From Tillus elongatus (Eukaryota > Arthropoda > Insecta > Coleoptera > Cleridae), in NCBI GenBank assembly GCA_964006375.1, contig OZ023267.1, forward strand, positions 80,671,682 through 80,735,681: a stretch of DNA of 64,000 bases, read 5' to 3'. The notes under the pieces were generated by a model. It was given only the letters and a program-made list of their open reading frames with translations. It was not told where the DNA came from and searched no databases. The translations under genes and the position numbers were made by a program. Each line of letters starts with the position of its first letter. Within the stretch, counting starts at the first letter, position 1. Shown here piece after piece: positions 12,884 to 26,495 of this stretch.

Positions 12884-12975
<92 letters not shown>
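12884..12975. repeat. (CA)n-(TA)n-(TG)n compound microsatellite
   Basis: The TA core is flanked by ACACACACACAG on the left and TTGTGTGTGTGTG on the right, so the whole tract is nearly palindromic. Confidence 0.9.
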
Positions 12976-12979
<4 letters not shown>

Positions 12980-13063
12980 GTGTGTGTGTATAAAAAACAT
13001 TTTAACTGACCATGGAAATGGGTTCCAAAGGCCCTAATTAAAGCTTATTTGAAGAAATTTTCC

Positions 13064-14912
13064 GAAAGTCTCAGAATCGATACCTCTCTATTAGTGAATT
13101 TTCTTAATGAAAATTCACTAAAAACTATGGAAACAACATCTATTGTATTACAATTTTATAGTTTTTCTTCTTAAAACGTCAAACTGACGATTTAAAACGT
13201 CAAAATTGTCAATGTTTATACAAATAACCTGAAACAAATACAGGTTATGTAGAGATAATGTCGGCTGAAACGTGTTTTACAAAGCTTCAGCTTCAACCGC
13301 CATTCTCCTTCATTTTATCAAAATATTTGTAGAACAATCATTTCTAACGGACTCTTTCTCTGATAATTTGGCAGTAGTTTTAGTTATAGAGTGTATGGTT
13401 CAATAGTCTGTAATTTTTAGCGAGTTTTCATAGAAAAAACTCGCTATTGAAAAGACCGTAACTTTTGAATTGTGAGAAGAGTTTTCAAATTGGCGAACTT
13501 GGCCCCCTAGAACCCACATATACGGGGTGACGCATTACTACGGTAATGCTCAATATAAAGATACGAGAAAAAAAATTATACGTTAAATATAGGGTGTCTT
13601 GAGCTGCATCTTACGAGATTATTTTAATAATCGCAGGGTAGCCTATAAGCCGTTGGTGGTAATGACAAGTTTCCTTTTTTTAGCAAACAGTCCTTATTTT
13701 ATGACATTTTTGCATTTGCCATCGAATTATAATGCATGTTTGTAAGGGAAAAAATTATAGTGTTCACTCACTTTTTTGGCAATTATCATACGGCGTTTTT
13801 GCCAATATATAGCGGATTTCATGAAAATGACGCCTTGAGAGATGCTTTTGCTTATATTATGTGTTAATTTTTGTACTTTTTCAAACAATAAACTTATTTT
13901 GATGAAATGTGGTACGTTATTTCTACTATACTGGGTGATTTATAAGTGCGTTAAAAATTTCAGAAGCATAATATCTAGATAATTTTGAGAAAAGGTGTTC
14001 ATATAAAGATGTGTTCTAAGTTAGGTAATTTACGAACAGGGTGTTTAAATTAAAAAAATACATCATCTTATCTTCATAACTCTTTTGCAGCTGCAGCTAT
14101 GTTCACCAAATTTTGTACACAGGATATCTGTAGTAAGTAGTTTTAAAACCCAGTTTTATCAAGCTGTTTATATCACCAGTGGAGTAGTTATGGGTAAGCA
14201 CCACAATATTTTGAAAAAAAAAAAACAACCATAATATGTACCTGTTAAAGAAAATCAACTTTCTTTTCGATTTAATAATTTTCACGTAAGCATTAATGAT
14301 TTGGTTAACAAACAAAAGCACAGCCTACTCAATGAAATTAAATCCGTTTGCACAGTTTGCAAGTGCAGTGATTTAATTTTTTTAAATCAAATTTGCCATG
14401 AAATTTTGACAGTTGGGCAAAAATGTCATTAGTTAGTTTTTGTCTAGAATGAAATTCTCCATCTAAAAATGTAACTTAATTTTCCATAACAGGTACACAC
14501 ATATTTTTTTCTGTTCAAAATCTTGAGGTGATTACCCATATCTACGTCACTGGTAGTATAAACAGCCTGATAATACTGGGTTATAAAACTAATTATTACA
14601 GGTATCCTGTGTACCAGGTTTGGTGAAAATATCTGCAGTTGCAAAAGAATTATCACAAAAAGACGATATATTTTTTTAAATTTTGAACATCCTGTATCTC
14701 GTAAACTACGCAACTTAGGACACATGTTTGTATGAACATTTTTTCTCAAAATTATCTATATATTATGTCCTCCAAGTTTCTACCGTACTTATGAAACACT
14801 CTGGTGACCAAATTTGATGCCTGCTTTCGTTAAAAAAAAGACATATCAAGCAGTTATTTAAAACATTTTCATGAAAATTCAGTACTATCACGCACTTGCT
14901 GCGTCCAAACTT
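13064..14912. repeat. R1-family repeat copy, interrupted
   Basis: It contains the hairpin TTAGTGAATTTTC/GAAAATTCACTAA at 13093-13120, blocks shared in order with 15690-16520 (for example TTTTACAAAGC, GGGTGTCTT-AGCT-CATCTTA, CAAACAATAAA, ACCAAATTTG-TGCCTGCTTTC) and the terminal word CGCACTTGCTGCGTC. The copy is broken between 13934 and 14801 by a foldback element, whereas the copy ending near 16520 is continuous at that point. Confidence 0.65.
13935..14800. mobile_element. Foldback (long inverted repeat) element, 866 bp
   Basis: The arms 13935-~14290 and ~14440-14800 are imperfect reverse complements over about 350 bp: GTGATTTATAAG at the left end pairs with CTTATGAAACAC near the right end, and inner words such as GTACACAGGATA pair with TATCCTGTGTAC. 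Both ends are flanked by CTGG (13931-13934 and 14801-14804), and the uninterrupted R1 copy has one CTGG at 16424-16427. Frames inside are antisense or arm-derived and not credible genes, so it is non-autonomous. Confidence 0.75.
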
Positions 14913-15067
14913 TTTTACATTTAGTGATTTTTGAATTAATAAGGCTTTTAGCTACTTTTCTTTATTTAAACAGCTCTAAAAAATTAATTCCAAAACGTGG
15001 GGTCTCACAGTGACTAAGACTCCAATTAAAAGTCCCTGCAAAATGAAGCAATACATCACGTCAGTCA

Positions 15068-17290
<2,223 letters not shown>

Positions 17291-20119
17291 AGAGAAAATA
17301 AAAATACAAAAAAAAAGAAGAAAAGACAAAAAAAATATTATAAATAAGTTTAAATAGTGTATATAATATAAATTTGCTTTATAGGTTATTAATACAGAAA
17401 TAATGTGTATGCATTCGTTTATATGTACTTACATCTGTAAATATAAATTAGCAAGAGTATGTGGCTGATAGAACAACTCTTACAAATTCATTAATGCCTG
17501 CACCACCACCACCAACATTGATGAAGAAAAACTAGGGTCATTTTGAACGATTTTGCGTAACCCTACGTACACAATATTCATTTATGTTTATTTTCTGTCA
17601 TATAACATTAATTAAACAATATTGTAATATAACTATTGAACATTTATTTAAGCATTTTTTGGCATAAATTATATAATTTAATATACCATTACTATGTTAA
17701 ACATAAATACTTTTAGAAATGTTTATCAAATATCTCACTACAACCAAGAATAACCTTATGTGTACTAACCAGCCAATTTCATTCGAATACCGTGCATTTA
17801 TATTAACTAACCGAACAGCACTACACGTTTTTGGTTATTCGTTGAGGGAAGGGGTTCCATTCGTCAATAAAGTTCAATTATTTCTAATTTTGTGTTCATT
17901 TCGAGAGTGTTTGAGAGTTGAATTCTTAACGAGCAATACGAAAAAACTAATAATATCTATATTATTTGAGCTGGTCAAGAATTTACTATATAACATTTTA
18001 GAACTAATTCGAGGAACTTCGTGTTTGTTTTTAAGTAGAAAAGATGCTTCAAAAGGTTATAAACCTAAAATGTCTAGTAATTTCATTTCAATACCAACAT
18101 TGTGTTTACCTGCATCTAGATCTTTAGATAACCTTTTTTTATTTGCTGCTTTTTACGCGGCAAATGAATGATAATGGAGACACATTTATTTGCATAAAAG
18201 AACTTTTTGCTTTGCCTTGATTTTATCTTGTATTTATCTGAAATGTCTGATTTATATTTACGTGTAACACAATTTTATGGTTTTGTGGCCACTATAGCTA
18301 AATGTGTATACTAGAACCACCAATTATTGGCGGAAAAAGTCATCTTATTGACGGAAAATCCACCAATTTAATTCTGTGGCGCTGCTGACAGTTTGTGAAA
18401 TGTAGTTTAGATAAGGGTCTAAGTTGCGTAACTGGCATCATGCACTGTCAATTAGCGGATGGGTGACAAGTTTGTTATCCTGTCTGAGTCTAATCTTTGT
18501 AGCAAACTTTTTTTTGTGAAATCTCGTATTTTTTATGCGAATTTTTTTAAACGTTTCTTTGGGTTTAAAAAAATACTTTTTAGCAACTCTGTCTAAAGAG
18601 AATTTGTTTTTTCTTCACAAAAATGTTTTGTAATGGCTTTTTGTGAGAAAATTGTCAGGAAGATTTTGAGGCAAGAATTTTTTTAGCTAATTTCAATAAA
18701 CTCTTATAGTAAATTGTTTCAGCATATTTTGGTAAAAACATTTGCGGGTTCTCGTGAAAGGCGTTTTTACTAATTTTTGGGAAAAACTTTTACAGCTAAT
18801 TTTTGTAGAAAATTATTTTTTGCGAATTAAAAAAAAAATACGTTGATTAGTGTTTCTAAATGAATTGTTCTACAAATACAAATACTCTTAACATTATGCT
18901 CTCGTTTGGTCTCCTGATGGGAAATAAATAAACATCTATAGTTAAATTTTTAGTAAAGCTACTAATCTTTAGATTGGGTATGTATTGTATTGTAGTCTCT
19001 CTAGAGGCAACTTGTATTCAGAATTTTACCAAGATGAGTTTTCTATTTTGGAATAGGAAAGAAAATTTCTATAAAAAATGTAAGGTTTTCCCTAAAAAAC
19101 TGGTTCGATGGGAAGGAACTTTACTAAGCTATTTACAAAATGGAAGGTTACGGTCAAAGTTATAATTTTTATTTGTTCTTTGCTTGAACTAATTCGTTAT
19201 TCAACCAAATCAAAAATCAAAATGTTTTCTAAAAAAAAAGTTTCACTCAAATAAATTCCAGGAACAAATTATTTTCGTGTATTCCATGATTTGAAAGGTT
19301 ACGATGAAAGTTGGCTCCCATAACGCACTCTCCGCGTTCGGACTTTTTATTGCGAGATAATAAACAATAATATATACTCAAATTTTAATGTTAATTCTAT
19401 CCATCTCTCAGTTTTTTGTGTAAATAATAAATATCATCATTAGTTCTTTGGTTGAGTACAATTTAAAGAACCCAATTCATCACAATACAGTCTTCAGACC
19501 TGACGATCGTTTCGTTATCAAAGTTAGTGTCGGCGCTTTCGTGTAGTTTTAATTTCCAAAACGTACAAACTATGAAATTAAAAAAATATGGCGTACTATA
19601 AATATATTTTTTAAATTAAACATCGGGCACTACCCCTATGCACGCACTGACAAAATGAGACAAACAATTTTAACTAAAAATATTCTTCTGTATACATTAA
19701 AAACTGTCACCAAGTTTCAACATCATACTTATTTGCGTCTTCTAGTTATTAAGGAAAAACCTGTTTGAAAAAAGTTATTTCAACACCTGTTAATAAAAAT
19801 AAAGCCGTTTAGGGCTTATGTTTATTTGACCTTTTTGTCTTAAAATTGAGTAAGCAATAACACCCTCAAGTTTGGCTACGTACTTAATTAACACCCTCTT
19901 TAATTTATTGCCACAAAACATTATTAAATAGTGCTGCAAATTGAATCATAACTTCCACATAGGTGTGATAATTTATTCTCTTCAAAAAGACATTCTCATG
20001 GAATAAATTTAGGGCCCATGACTTGACCACAAAGAAAATATTTGTATTCCTGTACCCACAAAGTTTGAAACGTTATATTACTCGACTTTTATTGAAAAAA
20101 GTCAACTTTCACCAAATCA
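17291..20119. other. Non-coding stretch with one unrecognised 150-codon frame
   Basis: The only long frame is 17719-18171 (+). Its product is hydrophobic, without a motif I recognise, and the base composition matches the surroundings, so I do not call it a gene. Near 19300-19345 the R1 terminal word occurs in degenerate form (CATAACGCACTCTCCGCG). The rest shows A/T-rich decayed DNA. Confidence 0.4.
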
Positions 20120-20463
20120 CCCCTTATTTATACCCTACTCCCTGAAGCGATCTCACCCAATAACAATTCGAAGCGTTCCTTTGTCGGGTGCTAACTGGAT
20201 ACGAACTTTGAAGATGATATTCGTGCGAAAGTTATGGCGCTTATTAACAGATAGACGTACATGCCGACGGACCGAGTGACCGACAGACAAATACATTTTC
20301 GTTCCAGAATCAAATTTTCTATAAGTTTTGAGACTTTTACGCCGTTTTAGAGAAAAAAAGTTCGAATTTTTTTTAACAATATTCTACCACCACACATTCA
20401 ACCCCTAATTTAAATTCATCACAGAATATCAGATGTTTAATGAAATTAAATGTTTTCTAATAA
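20120..20463 (-). repeat. R2 repeat; unoccupied relative of the Polinton P2 target
   Basis: On the minus strand it reads ...GTAAAAGTCTCAAAAC...GTCTGTCGGTCACTCGGTC...CTGTTAATAAGCGCCATAAC... This parallels the sequence left of P2 (GTAAAAAGTGTCAAAAG...GTCTGTCGGCCTG...CTGTTAATAGG) joined to the sequence right of P2 (AATAGGCACGATAACTTTCG). It is therefore a paralogous copy of the pre-insertion site. Confidence 0.7.
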
Positions 20464-20997
20464 GTAAGGCTGGATTCATTCTCACTACAATTAGAAGCGT
20501 AAACCGGTTTCGCTCTAATTAGAGATCGTTAGTGCGGCATACGAATTTCAGCGAAAATACACCCATAAGGTAATACGGCTTTGTCCCTATATTAGGGTAG
20601 AAATGGGCCAGGTCTGACAATTTACTAAATTGTTAGTTGGTTGTATACAGTCTCTATTTTTTAACTTTCTGTGTTACTTGGAGCTGCCGTGACAACATAC
20701 TACCTGAGTAGGTAGAGATAGCCGGTTCTGGGACCGCCTCCCGCTACCTGGAAGTGTGAGGTGGTTGCAGAACTGTGTATACTGTGACGTAGATTCTAAA
20801 CTGAGACGACGTAATCCAAGATGGCGGCTGTTGGCGCGAAAAGACGAAAATTTTAAAATTTTAAAAGGTAGTTGACGTAAACCTTTGAAACAAGAGGCTC
20901 TGTCATTTTGATGCAATTAGTATTCCGTACTAACGAGCTCTAATTAGAGCGAAACCGGTCTACGGTTCTAATTGTGGTGAGAATGCATCTAGCCTTA
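20464..20997. mobile_element. Small inverted-repeat transposon (MITE-like), 534 bp
   Basis: The left end TAAGGCTGGATTCATTCTCAC and the reverse complement of the right end (TAAGGCTAGATGCATTCTCAC) match with two differences. The similarity continues inward over about 60 bp (AATTAGAAGCGTAAACCGGTTTC versus the complement of GAAACCGGTCTACGG). If the ends are AGGCT...AGCCT, the flanking dinucleotide is TA on both sides. It has no transposase. The interior includes ATGACGTAATCCAAGATGGC-like words that also occur near the P1 end (22640-22665). Confidence 0.7.
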
Positions 20998-21000
20998 CAT

Positions 21001-21150
21001 ACTTTGTCCCTATATTATGGCAGAAATGGGCCAGCGCTAACAATTTACTATATTGTTAGTTGGTTGTCTACAGTCTCTATTTTTTTTAACATTCTGTGTT
21101 GTTTGGAGCGGCCGTGGCAAGATAATACTTGGTTCCGCAACGAGGTGGCG
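21001..21150 (+). repeat. Second copy of the MITE interior
   Basis: TTTGTCCCTATATTATGGCAGAAATGGGCC... through TTGTTAGTTGGTTGTCTACAGTCTC parallels 20578-20710 inside the adjacent MITE, about 425 bp away. It may be part of a second, truncated copy. Confidence 0.6.
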
Positions 21151-21197
21151 GCACGTGCTTCTTGTCTTACATCTCACTTAGTGTTGGAAGGCTGAAG

Positions 21198-21218
21198 AAC
21201 ACACACACACACACACAC

Positions 21219-21311
<93 letters not shown>
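21198..21311. repeat. (AC)n then (TA)n compound microsatellite
   Basis: About 22 bp of AC followed by about 90 bp of TA. Confidence 0.95.
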
Positions 21312-21315
<4 letters not shown>

Positions 21316-21479
21316 TTTGTAGACACATTATTTTGTAACCTTAAATATTAGGATCATCACCTAATGCATTTGACAATTTTAAATAAATTACAGGGTGCTC
21401 AAATTATTCTGGTATTTTATGGGTACATTTAACTCCACTTATCTTGGTTATTTTAAATGCAATACAATCCATATTATAT

Positions 21480-22407
21480 TAATTATCGGAGAATGTTTAG
21501 AATGTTTAGAAAACTGTTTCCTATCAACAATAGTGTATGCTGCAAAATTCTCAAATAGAAAGCATCCCAAAAAGGAAGTATTTAAAAGGCTGCTAAACAG
21601 ATTTTGTGCTACAGAAAGTATTGGTTATGACACTGCAACTAAACCTGTTACTGGATATGTAGACAACGAACTCCAAGTTTTTCAATCTGTAATTGAAAAT
21701 CCGAATACTAGTACTAGAGTAATTGTAAATGAAACATTTGTCACAGCAGTGTATGGAGAATTCTTGAAAACATAAATATCACTAATTCCATATTAAAATG
21801 CGTCAAGATTTAAAAGACAGTGATTTGACAGACGTTTAGTTTATTGGCGTTGCATTGCGTCGAAGAAGACAGTGAGTTTTTCAATTTGTATTATTTTCCG
21901 ACGAATCGACATTTCATAATAATGGCGTAGTGAACAGATATAATTTTCATTATTATGACACTGAAAATAAACACTCGTTTCGTATACTCGATCGTAAAAA
22001 GGGTTGGAGTGTTAATGTGTGGGGGAAATTATAGGCAATTTTGTCGGCCTTATTTTTTTGATGGACATTTGAGTGGACAAACATTTTTTTAACTTCAATA
22101 ATGGTGATTTTTGCTGCTTCTAGAATATTGCCTCTCAACATTCGAGTAAGAATGTGGATTCAATTAGATAGGGTGCCGGCTTATTTTACAGGCATAGTGA
22201 GAAATTATCTAGAGACAAAATTTCCAAATAAATGGCTAGAGGTGGTCTCTCTCGATGGCCTCCTAGATTCCCAGACTTAACCCCCAAGGGCTTCTTTATG
22301 TAGGGGTTATATCAAAAATATTGTATACAGTACTCCTCCAACAACTGCCGATGATATGAAATTAAAAATTACGAAGGATGTTGTCTCTATCGCACCAAAC
22401 ATGTTGT
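21480..22407 (+). pseudogene. DDE (IS630/Tc1-mariner type) transposase remnant
   Basis: Successive frames on the plus strand carry recognisable transposase pieces: an N-terminal helix-turn-helix-like part (about 21500-21775, GYVDNELQVFQSVIENPNTS), then about 21895-22030 a piece with SFRILDRKKGWSVNVWGKL, and then VRMWIQL and later YIKNIVYSTPPTTADDMKLKI near 22310. In this family the order is a catalytic Asp in SDEATF, the SLNVW strand, a second Asp in QQDGAPAH, and RSPDLxPxDFFLWGxxK. Stops and frameshifts are frequent and the second Asp motif is degraded, so it is dead. The frame ends abruptly where the GC-richer P1 terminal sequence starts. Confidence 0.75.
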
Positions 22408-23219
22408 GACCCACCGATCTGACACGACCGGTCCACCACCCGCCTCCGAGCTGACCCGAACAAATCCTCTACCCGACAGCGACCTGACGCGACCGGATAC
22501 ACCACCCGCCTCCGAGCTAACCCGGGTGGTGGAGGTGTTCTTCGATGACGTAAACGAAGAGCGCAAAAATTCGAAAAATAACTTCCACAATCAAAAACTG
22601 CACCACCTATCTAACCCAGAGGGTAGATATATCTGACCTGAGATGACGTAATCCAAGATGGCTACCGTTGGCGCAAAAACTTAAAGAATGTCAAATAATA
22701 AAAGATATGCGACCCAACCTGTGGAAATAAAAGGATCTGCCATTTTGACTTCATATGTCCTGACGTATATAAAGATGGCGGTTGATGCATGCGCAAACAA
22801 ACTTTTTTAGTTTTCAAGTTAGACCCCACGTATTTGGTATCTTGTCACTTAGCTCAGTAATCAAAATTCAAATGAAGCACATGCGCATGCGTAAACTACC
22901 TTTTTTAGTTTTCGGTTTAGAGGTATGATGTTTGGTATCATTTTATTCGTCTTGATGAGTATAATTCAAAAACGCATGCACAAACCCGACATGTTTAGTT
23001 TTCGGTTTAAAGGTATGGCGTTCGATGTAACTTCGTCTTGACGGACACCCATTGAAATAGGGTGGTCTACGCAAAAATTCAAACCTAACTGTTAGGAGAC
23101 AGATAGCTGCATGCTGCATACCGATTGTTAGAGGTGACAACAGTTTAAGGTTAGAAGTTAATCAATTGATTTAAATACAATTAATTTATTACGACTAATA
23201 AGACTTACATAATAAATTA
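22408..23219. repeat. P1 left terminal and subterminal repeats
   Basis: 22419-22527 holds two GC-rich subrepeats about 64 bp apart (CACCACCCGCCTCCGAGCT in both) with Pro/Thr-like codon texture similar to the P2 terminus, then CCTGAGATGACGTAATCCAAG (P2 has CCTGAGATGACGTAATCAAA). From 22785 to 23045 three imperfect repeats combine a GCATGCG word, TTTTTAGTTTTC, and a GTTTGGTATC-like word; P2 has the same GCATGCG ... GTTTGGTATC pair at 36978-37035. There is no gene here. Confidence 0.65.
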
Positions 23220-24425
23220 TTACATAATGGCTCTTACGATACCAGTTAGACGTTTATATTCAAATACACAATCATGGATAACTAAACAGTAAGCTCTAGT
23301 TCTATTAGGGAAATTGTCTTTACTCATAAACACCACTTTGATATCCATTGTTGAAGACTTGATTGATTCATTCTGGTGCTGACAGTCGATTACAAATAGA
23401 GCCCGATCTTTAAACCCATCATAATTTAAAAGAGGCTCTCACATGTTTCTATAACAAAAACTTTCTTGAAAATCTGTGTACATCTGGTAGGCTTCAACAT
23501 ATTTAGATTTCTCAAAATCCATCTTCAAAAATTCATAAGGGTAGCATTCTCAATTTAGGAACACTCCTAGATCTACCACACCGATGTTATCGAAGAAGTC
23601 ACCTTTCTTGCTTACGTTGTCTTTCCGATCTGTTTGAAATGCTATAATCACATGTCTAGGTCTTTCTAAGTTTGTTGCAGTTTTAACAGATCACACATTT
23701 TTATTAATATCGCTGAGCGCTTGTAGCTCATGTATATCCCATTTGCGATATGCGATAAATATAGATGTATCCTTTGCTATTTTATCCATCAGTTCCAGCT
23801 TCATTTTATCGTTTGGAAATACATGTTTTGCTTTTAAAAACATGTTGGTTACAGTAATTTTCGATCTTGCTGTACCAGTACTGTAATAGCCGTTGGCATC
23901 ATTTCGAGCTCTTGTAAATCGGAAAGTATGTTTACCACAGAGAACTCCTTTAAAATGTTGGAACAAACTGAAGAGGTACCAAAGAGGTAGGAACATGTGA
24001 AACTTGTTGTCGTTTAATGTGATGTGATCTGACGATACATTCAACCCAGCATAGCTAAGAGATTTCGTTTCATTCTTACTGAACGAAAGCAGACTTTTGA
24101 TAGTTGTTGTGGTGTATGGGTCTCGTACTCGTTCCACTTCCTTGTTATTGAATTGATAGGTCATTGATTCAAATAGGGCTGCTTCTCCGTTATTTGACAT
24201 GCGACACTCACCATCAGCATTTTGTACTGCTAAAGGTTCCAGAGCACCTTCGATTGTTAGAGCTGATTCTGCTAGACATACAAATGCATCTTGCTGATTG
24301 ATGTTTATTTCGACTTCATCGCTGTTACCAAACGATTTAGTTGATGAATAATAAGACCGAAGTTCTTCTCGATCAATGGAATCGTCAAACTTGGGGTCAT
24401 TGAATATTTCTAGTTTTGATGACAT
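23220..24425 (-). pseudogene. P1 major capsid protein (double jelly-roll), broken
   Basis: It is homologous over its length to the P2 capsid protein at 49850-51052. The start is chosen at 24425 (MSSKLEIFNDPKFD), matching P2 MLSKLHIFADPVHD. Shared segments include ININQQDAF, the region around FRFTRARND (P2 LLRLTRAQND) and the C-terminal CLVIHDCVFEYKRLTGIVR (P2 CVIIHDCVIEYAPLSNIVR). An in-frame stop at 23691 separates the last third, which has further stops before the natural end. It is non-functional here. In P1 the gene is the leftmost, directly after the terminal repeats. Confidence 0.8.
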
Positions 24426-24546
24426 GATAACCAAGACTTTTAAGGAATTCAATATTATCGGAACGAAGTGTATGCTTCAAAGGAGCTGACTGTAATAAAT
24501 TTGTTTTGGTAGATTCACTTAATTTTAGATCTTTAAAGACTAGCAT
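24397..24546 (-). CDS. P1 small conserved ORF between penton and capsid genes (49 aa)
   Basis: The C-terminal part, LRSDNIEFLKSLGYHVIKT, corresponds to P2 LSWENIQFLQSLGYDVKQT at the same place, just overlapping the capsid start in another frame. It is conserved between two otherwise very diverged elements, and here it is still open. The function is unknown; small proteins ending in a similar FLxSLG sequence at this position are, as I recall, frequent in Polintons. Confidence 0.5.
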   Translation of the reverse strand: MLVFKDLKLSESTKTNLLQSAPLKHTLRSDNIEFLKSLGYHVIKTRNIQ

Positions 24547-24547
24547 T

Positions 24548-25215
24548 CTAAGCAACCCTTTTAAGCTCCAAGCAGACACCTCTTCACCTTGAAAGTTTAC
24601 AGGAACTGTATCTTGGTCCACGATGTCGATGCTTATATTTGAAATCTCTCGTTTGTTCACTGGTAGATAAATTAGATTCTTCGGTCTATGTCGATTGCAT
24701 AACCAGGATCAACCATAGGTGCAAACTCATATAACGTATGTTTATGTAAGTTTTTCCGTTATAGTAAGGTACCTGATACAATATTAGTTTCTATACTGAT
24801 CTGTTTAACATCCACTATTTCTACAGGTAAGTCAGGTTCGTAGATACCTGATTGAAGAACTTGTTTTGAAAATCCCAACATTCGGCCAATCGAATCATCA
24901 GCTTCAAAACTGATACTTGTGAAACACTTTATTTCACTTCTTGTTCGTATGTTGCTGTAACACCAACAAGTTCATTTTGAAGCAAGTTTTCTAAATGTGT
25001 TATTTCATATGTACTGTGGGTATCGTGATGGTTTTCCAAACAGCCCCTTCTTTTACATAAAATTTGTTTTTACCTTCATAAATGTTAGGTATGTTGTATG
25101 TGTGAAAGCCGATCATAGCAACAGCATAACTACCATCTGGATCCAATTCAATTGGAGGATCATAGTCTGTTGACAGATGGGAACTGCAATCTTTCAACGC
25201 GAAGGTTTGCGACAT
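24548..25215 (-). pseudogene. P1 penton-like minor capsid protein, broken
   Basis: The start MSQTFALKD at 25215 matches P2 MARTFALKG. The piece ISIDIVDQDTVPVNFQGEE near 24585-24640 matches P2 VNIIDQNSVPVNFQGEE, the last strands of the single jelly-roll. The middle has several frameshifts and stops. In P1 the protease frame runs without a stop into this start, because a 4-nt length difference between the copies has changed the reading frame. Confidence 0.75.
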
Positions 25216-25602
25216 GACTAAAACACAGAAATGTTTGAGTCTTTTATTTAAAAAATTTAAACATAAGTGTCCACAATTACAAGTATTATATTTCTGATAC
25301 ACATCATGATTGTACATTAAAGTAGAGTCTTTAAGGTAACGCTGCAACTCAACTGGTGGCTTCAAGTTTCCATATGAGTCAAAGTACACGGCTTTGCCAC
25401 CACGTTTCTTAACTGCAACCCAATGACTACCAGGCTCCTTGTTTATTTGCAAATTCAGGATCAACGATTCATTTTTACGTGGTCCAGTTGATGGCAGTGT
25501 ATCTCGCATGTATACACATCTAAAATATGGGCTCTTCATTTCACCAACAAATTTTATAAGGTCTTCATTTGTTAGAGGTTTCGCTGGTTAACATCTTACT
25601 CG
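25215..25602 (-). pseudogene. P1 adenain-like cysteine protease
   Basis: His (PGSHW), Asp (VYFDSYGNLKPP) and Cys (NCGHLC) are all retained in the frame starting at 25539. As in P2, recognisable protease codons continue upstream of the first ATG (PAKPLTNEDLIKF) with no ATG and reach a heptamer A_AAA_AAC (complement at 25602-25608). One stop (TAA) now lies in this leader, so the fused product can no longer be made. Confidence 0.75.
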
Positions 25603-25640
25603 TTTTTTGGCTTTTTCAAATACAACCCTTAACCGTTACG

Positions 25641-26417
25641 CTAGTTTTTAAGATATAATCCTTTGCCGAGTTTCTTACACTTTGATTTTAATTTGAAACC
25701 ACTACCTCTCTTACCCATAGCGATAGCCTCCATTTTTTTGTTGTGACGTTCTTCTTCCTCTAGTTTGTGTTTGGCTGCTTTAGCATCGTTAACTGTCTTA
25801 GCAATACCAGCAGCACCACCACCTAGAGCACCTAGTGCTGATAGACCACTAAATATCAGAGGTAGCAGTGGAAGGAAGCCTCCGCTTTTAGGTATTGGAA
25901 TAACTCGAGGTTTCTGCACATTCTTACGCCCACCAATTTTTCTAACGATTGCATGAGCGATATCAAACACAGGATTCTCTGTTGGCATAAGGTTTCTGTC
26001 TTTTACAACTTCTCCAATCAAACTTATTATGTTTTTGAATAGAACTCTCTTCATTGGCTTTGAGTTGATTACATCGAGACCCATATCAAGCTTTCTTTTA
26101 ACTTTCATGGTGTTTGTAACGCCCCAAGCGGCTAAATTTGCACCAAAACTTGAGTCATTCGACTTGACTCTCTCTCAAGCTCGATTTTCAAACACTGCGT
26201 CGGTTCGATGTCTATCACTTAACTCTTTTGATTGTGAGTAAGCGATGTCGTGGTCTAGACAAGCACGATCTAAAGGATTGATACCTTGATCGCCTCTAGC
26301 AAGACGTTCTTTAAGATTAGTACCCAGACCACAAAATTGATAACCAGGTATGTGGAACTCAACGGGTAGTTTGTTAATAACTGTGTTTACAAGGACTTCA
26401 CCCTGTGACACTAACAT
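25641..26417 (-). pseudogene. P1 phospholipase A2 / pX-like minor capsid protein, broken
   Basis: It is homologous to P2 47775-48587. The PLA2 calcium loop (GYQFCGLGT; P2 has GPGT) and the His-Asp pair in DHDIAYSQSK are visible. An in-frame TGA at 26175 replaces the Trp of AWERVKS in P2. The C-terminal half is open again, with GGFLPLLPLIF and a Gly/Ala-rich hydrophobic stretch. A new stop at 25641 precedes the ancestral end by about 14 codons. Confidence 0.8.
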
Positions 26418-26495
26418 TGATACTGACTGTACGACTCACTTGCATCTGCCTATATATTTATACTTACCGAAAAATATAATTTCGTTTGAGTCAAG
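26418..26495. promoter_or_regulatory. P1 divergent promoter region
   Basis: A 78-bp gap lies between the starts of the leftward PLA2/pX gene and the rightward ATPase gene, with a TATATATTTATA-type word at about 26450-26462 that reads as a TATA box on both strands. P2 has the same arrangement at 47695-47774. Confidence 0.5.

Noticed and set aside
14103..14749. Two minus-strand frames in the foldback element
   Set aside because: They come from the two arms of an imperfect palindrome and do not encode related peptides, so coding conservation is not supported.
17719..18171. 150-codon plus-strand frame
   Set aside because: No family resemblance, no neighbouring signals and ordinary AT-rich composition; a chance frame is the simpler reading.
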